Positions 62,649 through 64,000 of a stretch of DNA of 64,000 nucleotides are shown piece after piece. This DNA comes from Gammaproteobacteria bacterium (lineage in GTDB: Bacteria > Pseudomonadota > Gammaproteobacteria > Pseudomonadales > Pseudohongiellaceae). Position 1 is the first letter of the stretch, and each line of letters begins with the position of its first letter. Below the pieces are notes generated by a model that made no database searches, was not told the DNA's origin, and worked only from the letters and a program-made list of their open reading frames with translations. The position numbers and the translations under genes were made by a program. The DNA lies in assembly GCA_002706685.1 (NCBI GenBank), contig PALV01000002.1, forward strand, positions 1 to 64,000, written 5' to 3'.

Positions 62649-63972
62649 CGCCGGATATCCCAGTAACGGTTGGCAAGCGGACAACCGTTCTGGCACCGGC
62701 GTCCTTCAGATTAAACATTTCGATCTGACCACCCAGTCGCTGAATGGAAGCATTGGCCAAAAAGATACCCAGACCCATATTGCCTTCCCGCGTCGAGATG
62801 AACGGCTCTCCCATGTTTTCCATAACATGCGCGGGGATTCCCGGCCCGTCGTCCTCGACACTGATCAGCAGAACACCTGGCGTTTGCGGATCACGCTGGT
62901 AGTGAACCTGCACCTCGCTGCCGGCAGCCCTGATCGCATTCTCAATCAAGTTGATGAGAGCGTGGCGCACCGTCAGATCGCTGCTCAGGAACAGCGTGTC
63001 GCAGTCAGCCTCGACAGTGAAGGCAATCGTGGCACTGGGGTGAATATTGGTAATGTAGTCGCTGATCGCCTGGCGAAAGGCACGCACTGAAATCTTGCCT
63101 GGGTTCTGTGGATCATTCTGATGATAAAACTGCGTCAACTGGTCCAGAGAAGCCTTGCAGCGCATCACTTGCTGACGCAGCAAGTGAATGTCTCGCTTCA
63201 GCTCCTCAGGCGGCAGCTTGTCGAGAGTCTGGTCATCCAGATCGGCCAGCAGCACCGACATGGTGGACAGTGGTGTGCCCAGCGCGTGTGCAGTGCCGGC
63301 TGCCAGTGTGCCAATGGCGACCAGCTGTTCATTGCGCATTTCGTTTTCGCGGAACGTGGCCAGGCTCAGTTCGCGACTGCGGATTGCTGCTGCCATCCGA
63401 TTGACAAAAATGCTGATCAAGGCTGCGCTGACAACAAATGTGACCCACATGCCAACCAGGTGCACCTGAAAGCTCTGCATCATGTGATCACTGTGGGCGT
63501 CAGTATTGATGCCTATCAGCAGGAAAACCGTGTAAAACGCCATGGCTGCCAGCGCAAAGACGTGTGCCCATAGCGCAGTCATCAGTGTTGCTGCAACGGC
63601 TAACAGAACCAGCAAATAGGAAATGAGAGGATTGGAAGCGCCGCCGGTGTAGGCCAGCAGTATGGCCAGAAACACAAAATCCAGCGCCAGGTTCAATGCG
63701 ACTGTGCGCTGTCCGACCAGGGTCGCCCGTTGAACCTGAAGCCACCCGGCAAGCAGCGACACGATGATGCCGGATAACAACACCAGAATCACCGAGAGCG
63801 GGACCTGCAAAGGTGAGAAATAATTAAATATGAGTGCACCCAGAGTGCCTGTGATCGTGACCAGTGCACGCAACAGCAGCAATCGCTGCAGGGCAACTCT
63901 GGGGGAGCTGCGCAGCTCACTGGCGCCAGCCGCGAACAGGCGGCTAAAGGCTTGTAGCAAGGATTCACTCAT
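62620..63972 (-). CDS. regB: RegB/PrrB-type redox sensor histidine kinase
   Basis: A 450-residue membrane sensor kinase. Six hydrophobic segments fill residues about 30-190. GGASNPL (110-116) matches the quinone-binding GGxxNP(F) motif of RegB in the loop between helices. The H-box has the phosphorylated His229 (AAGTAHALGTPLS), and Cys272 (MRCKASL) corresponds to the redox-active cysteine of RegB. A HATPase domain with NLIENAIRAA and DDGPGIPAHV follows. Start could be ATG 63972 or the ATG nine bases earlier (63981); both are near the window edge and neither has a good ribosome binding site. The gene is complete, with its promoter probably just beyond or at the edge. Confidence 0.85.
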   Translation of the reverse strand: MSESLLQAFSRLFAAGASELRSSPRVALQRLLLLRALVTITGTLGALIFNYFSPLQVPLSVILVLLSGIIVSLLAGWLQVQRATLVGQRTVALNLALDFVFLAILLAYTGGASNPLISYLLVLLAVAATLMTALWAHVFALAAMAFYTVFLLIGINTDAHSDHMMQSFQVHLVGMWVTFVVSAALISIFVNRMAAAIRSRELSLATFRENEMRNEQLVAIGTLAAGTAHALGTPLSTMSVLLADLDDQTLDKLPPEELKRDIHLLRQQVMRCKASLDQLTQFYHQNDPQNPGKISVRAFRQAISDYITNIHPSATIAFTVEADCDTLFLSSDLTVRHALINLIENAIRAAGSEVQVHYQRDPQTPGVLLISVEDDGPGIPAHVMENMGEPFISTREGNMGLGIFLANASIQRLGGQIEMFNLKDAGARTVVRLPTVTGISGDVEQFTTAD

Positions 63973-64000
63973 GCACGGCATTCTACCGTATAATGCCGCG

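Overview
The window reads as a chromosomal segment of an aerobic, Gram-negative gammaproteobacterium, most likely marine or aquatic. That is inferred from gene order, not from a database search. The pointers are: a HolD-like gene directly before rimI, the tgt-yajC-secD-secF series, prfC, a LysR regulator divergent from a two-subunit pyruvate carboxylase (the arrangement known from Pseudomonas), a PanP-type aspartate decarboxylase and heme A synthase. I saw no rRNA, tRNA, CRISPR array, prophage or intact insertion sequence.

Layout. 0.4-3.7 kb (minus): a small acidic protein, an acyl-CoA synthetase and a zinc-free quinone oxidoreductase. 3.8-7.5 kb (plus): holD-like, rimI, an unknown lipoprotein, hisC and a small membrane protein. 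8.0-8.4 kb: an AT-rich intergenic stretch with DnaA-box-like sites. 9.3-12.5 kb: a peptide-type ABC importer operon with an internal deletion that joins a substrate-binding protein gene to a permease gene; the two ATPase genes are intact. 12.5-15.7 kb: a CopC-like protein, a secreted cytochrome c/copper-monooxygenase-like fusion and its partner. 15.9-24.1 kb: membrane-bound AraC regulator, ctaA, lipoprotein hydrolase, exported methyltransferase-like protein, PAP2 phosphatase, sulfurtransferase, EamA transporter and prfC. 24.1-24.7 kb: a non-coding mosaic with diverged repeats. 24.7-29.1 kb: tgt and the Sec accessory genes. 29.2-33.5 kb: pycR, pycA, pycB. 33.57-33.71 kb: a 51-bp tandem repeat. 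33.7-42.5 kb: panP, mltD, an MltB-like transglycosylase, a queuosine-mannosyltransferase-like protein, an acyl-CoA ligase and a Nudix hydrolase.

The most striking block is 42.6-57.3 kb, eight co-directional genes. They encode a Gln-rich membrane rod (DUF4175 type), a VWA membrane protein, a caspase/legumain-fold protein lacking the catalytic cysteine, a TPR metalloprotease (HExxH), a DUF4159 protein, a MoxR AAA+ ATPase, a DUF58 protein and a BatA-like VWA membrane protein. The last three form the familiar MoxR-DUF58-VWA core. The set suggests an envelope system in which MoxR remodels VWA proteins that are linked to a periplasmic protease; its function is unknown and this is my best candidate for an undescribed system.

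The right edge (57.5-64 kb, minus) carries an RND pump (adaptor and permease) downstream of a RegB/RegA-type redox two-component system. The sensor keeps a GGxxNP motif and a cysteine as in RegB, so redox control of the pump is a plausible but unproven idea.
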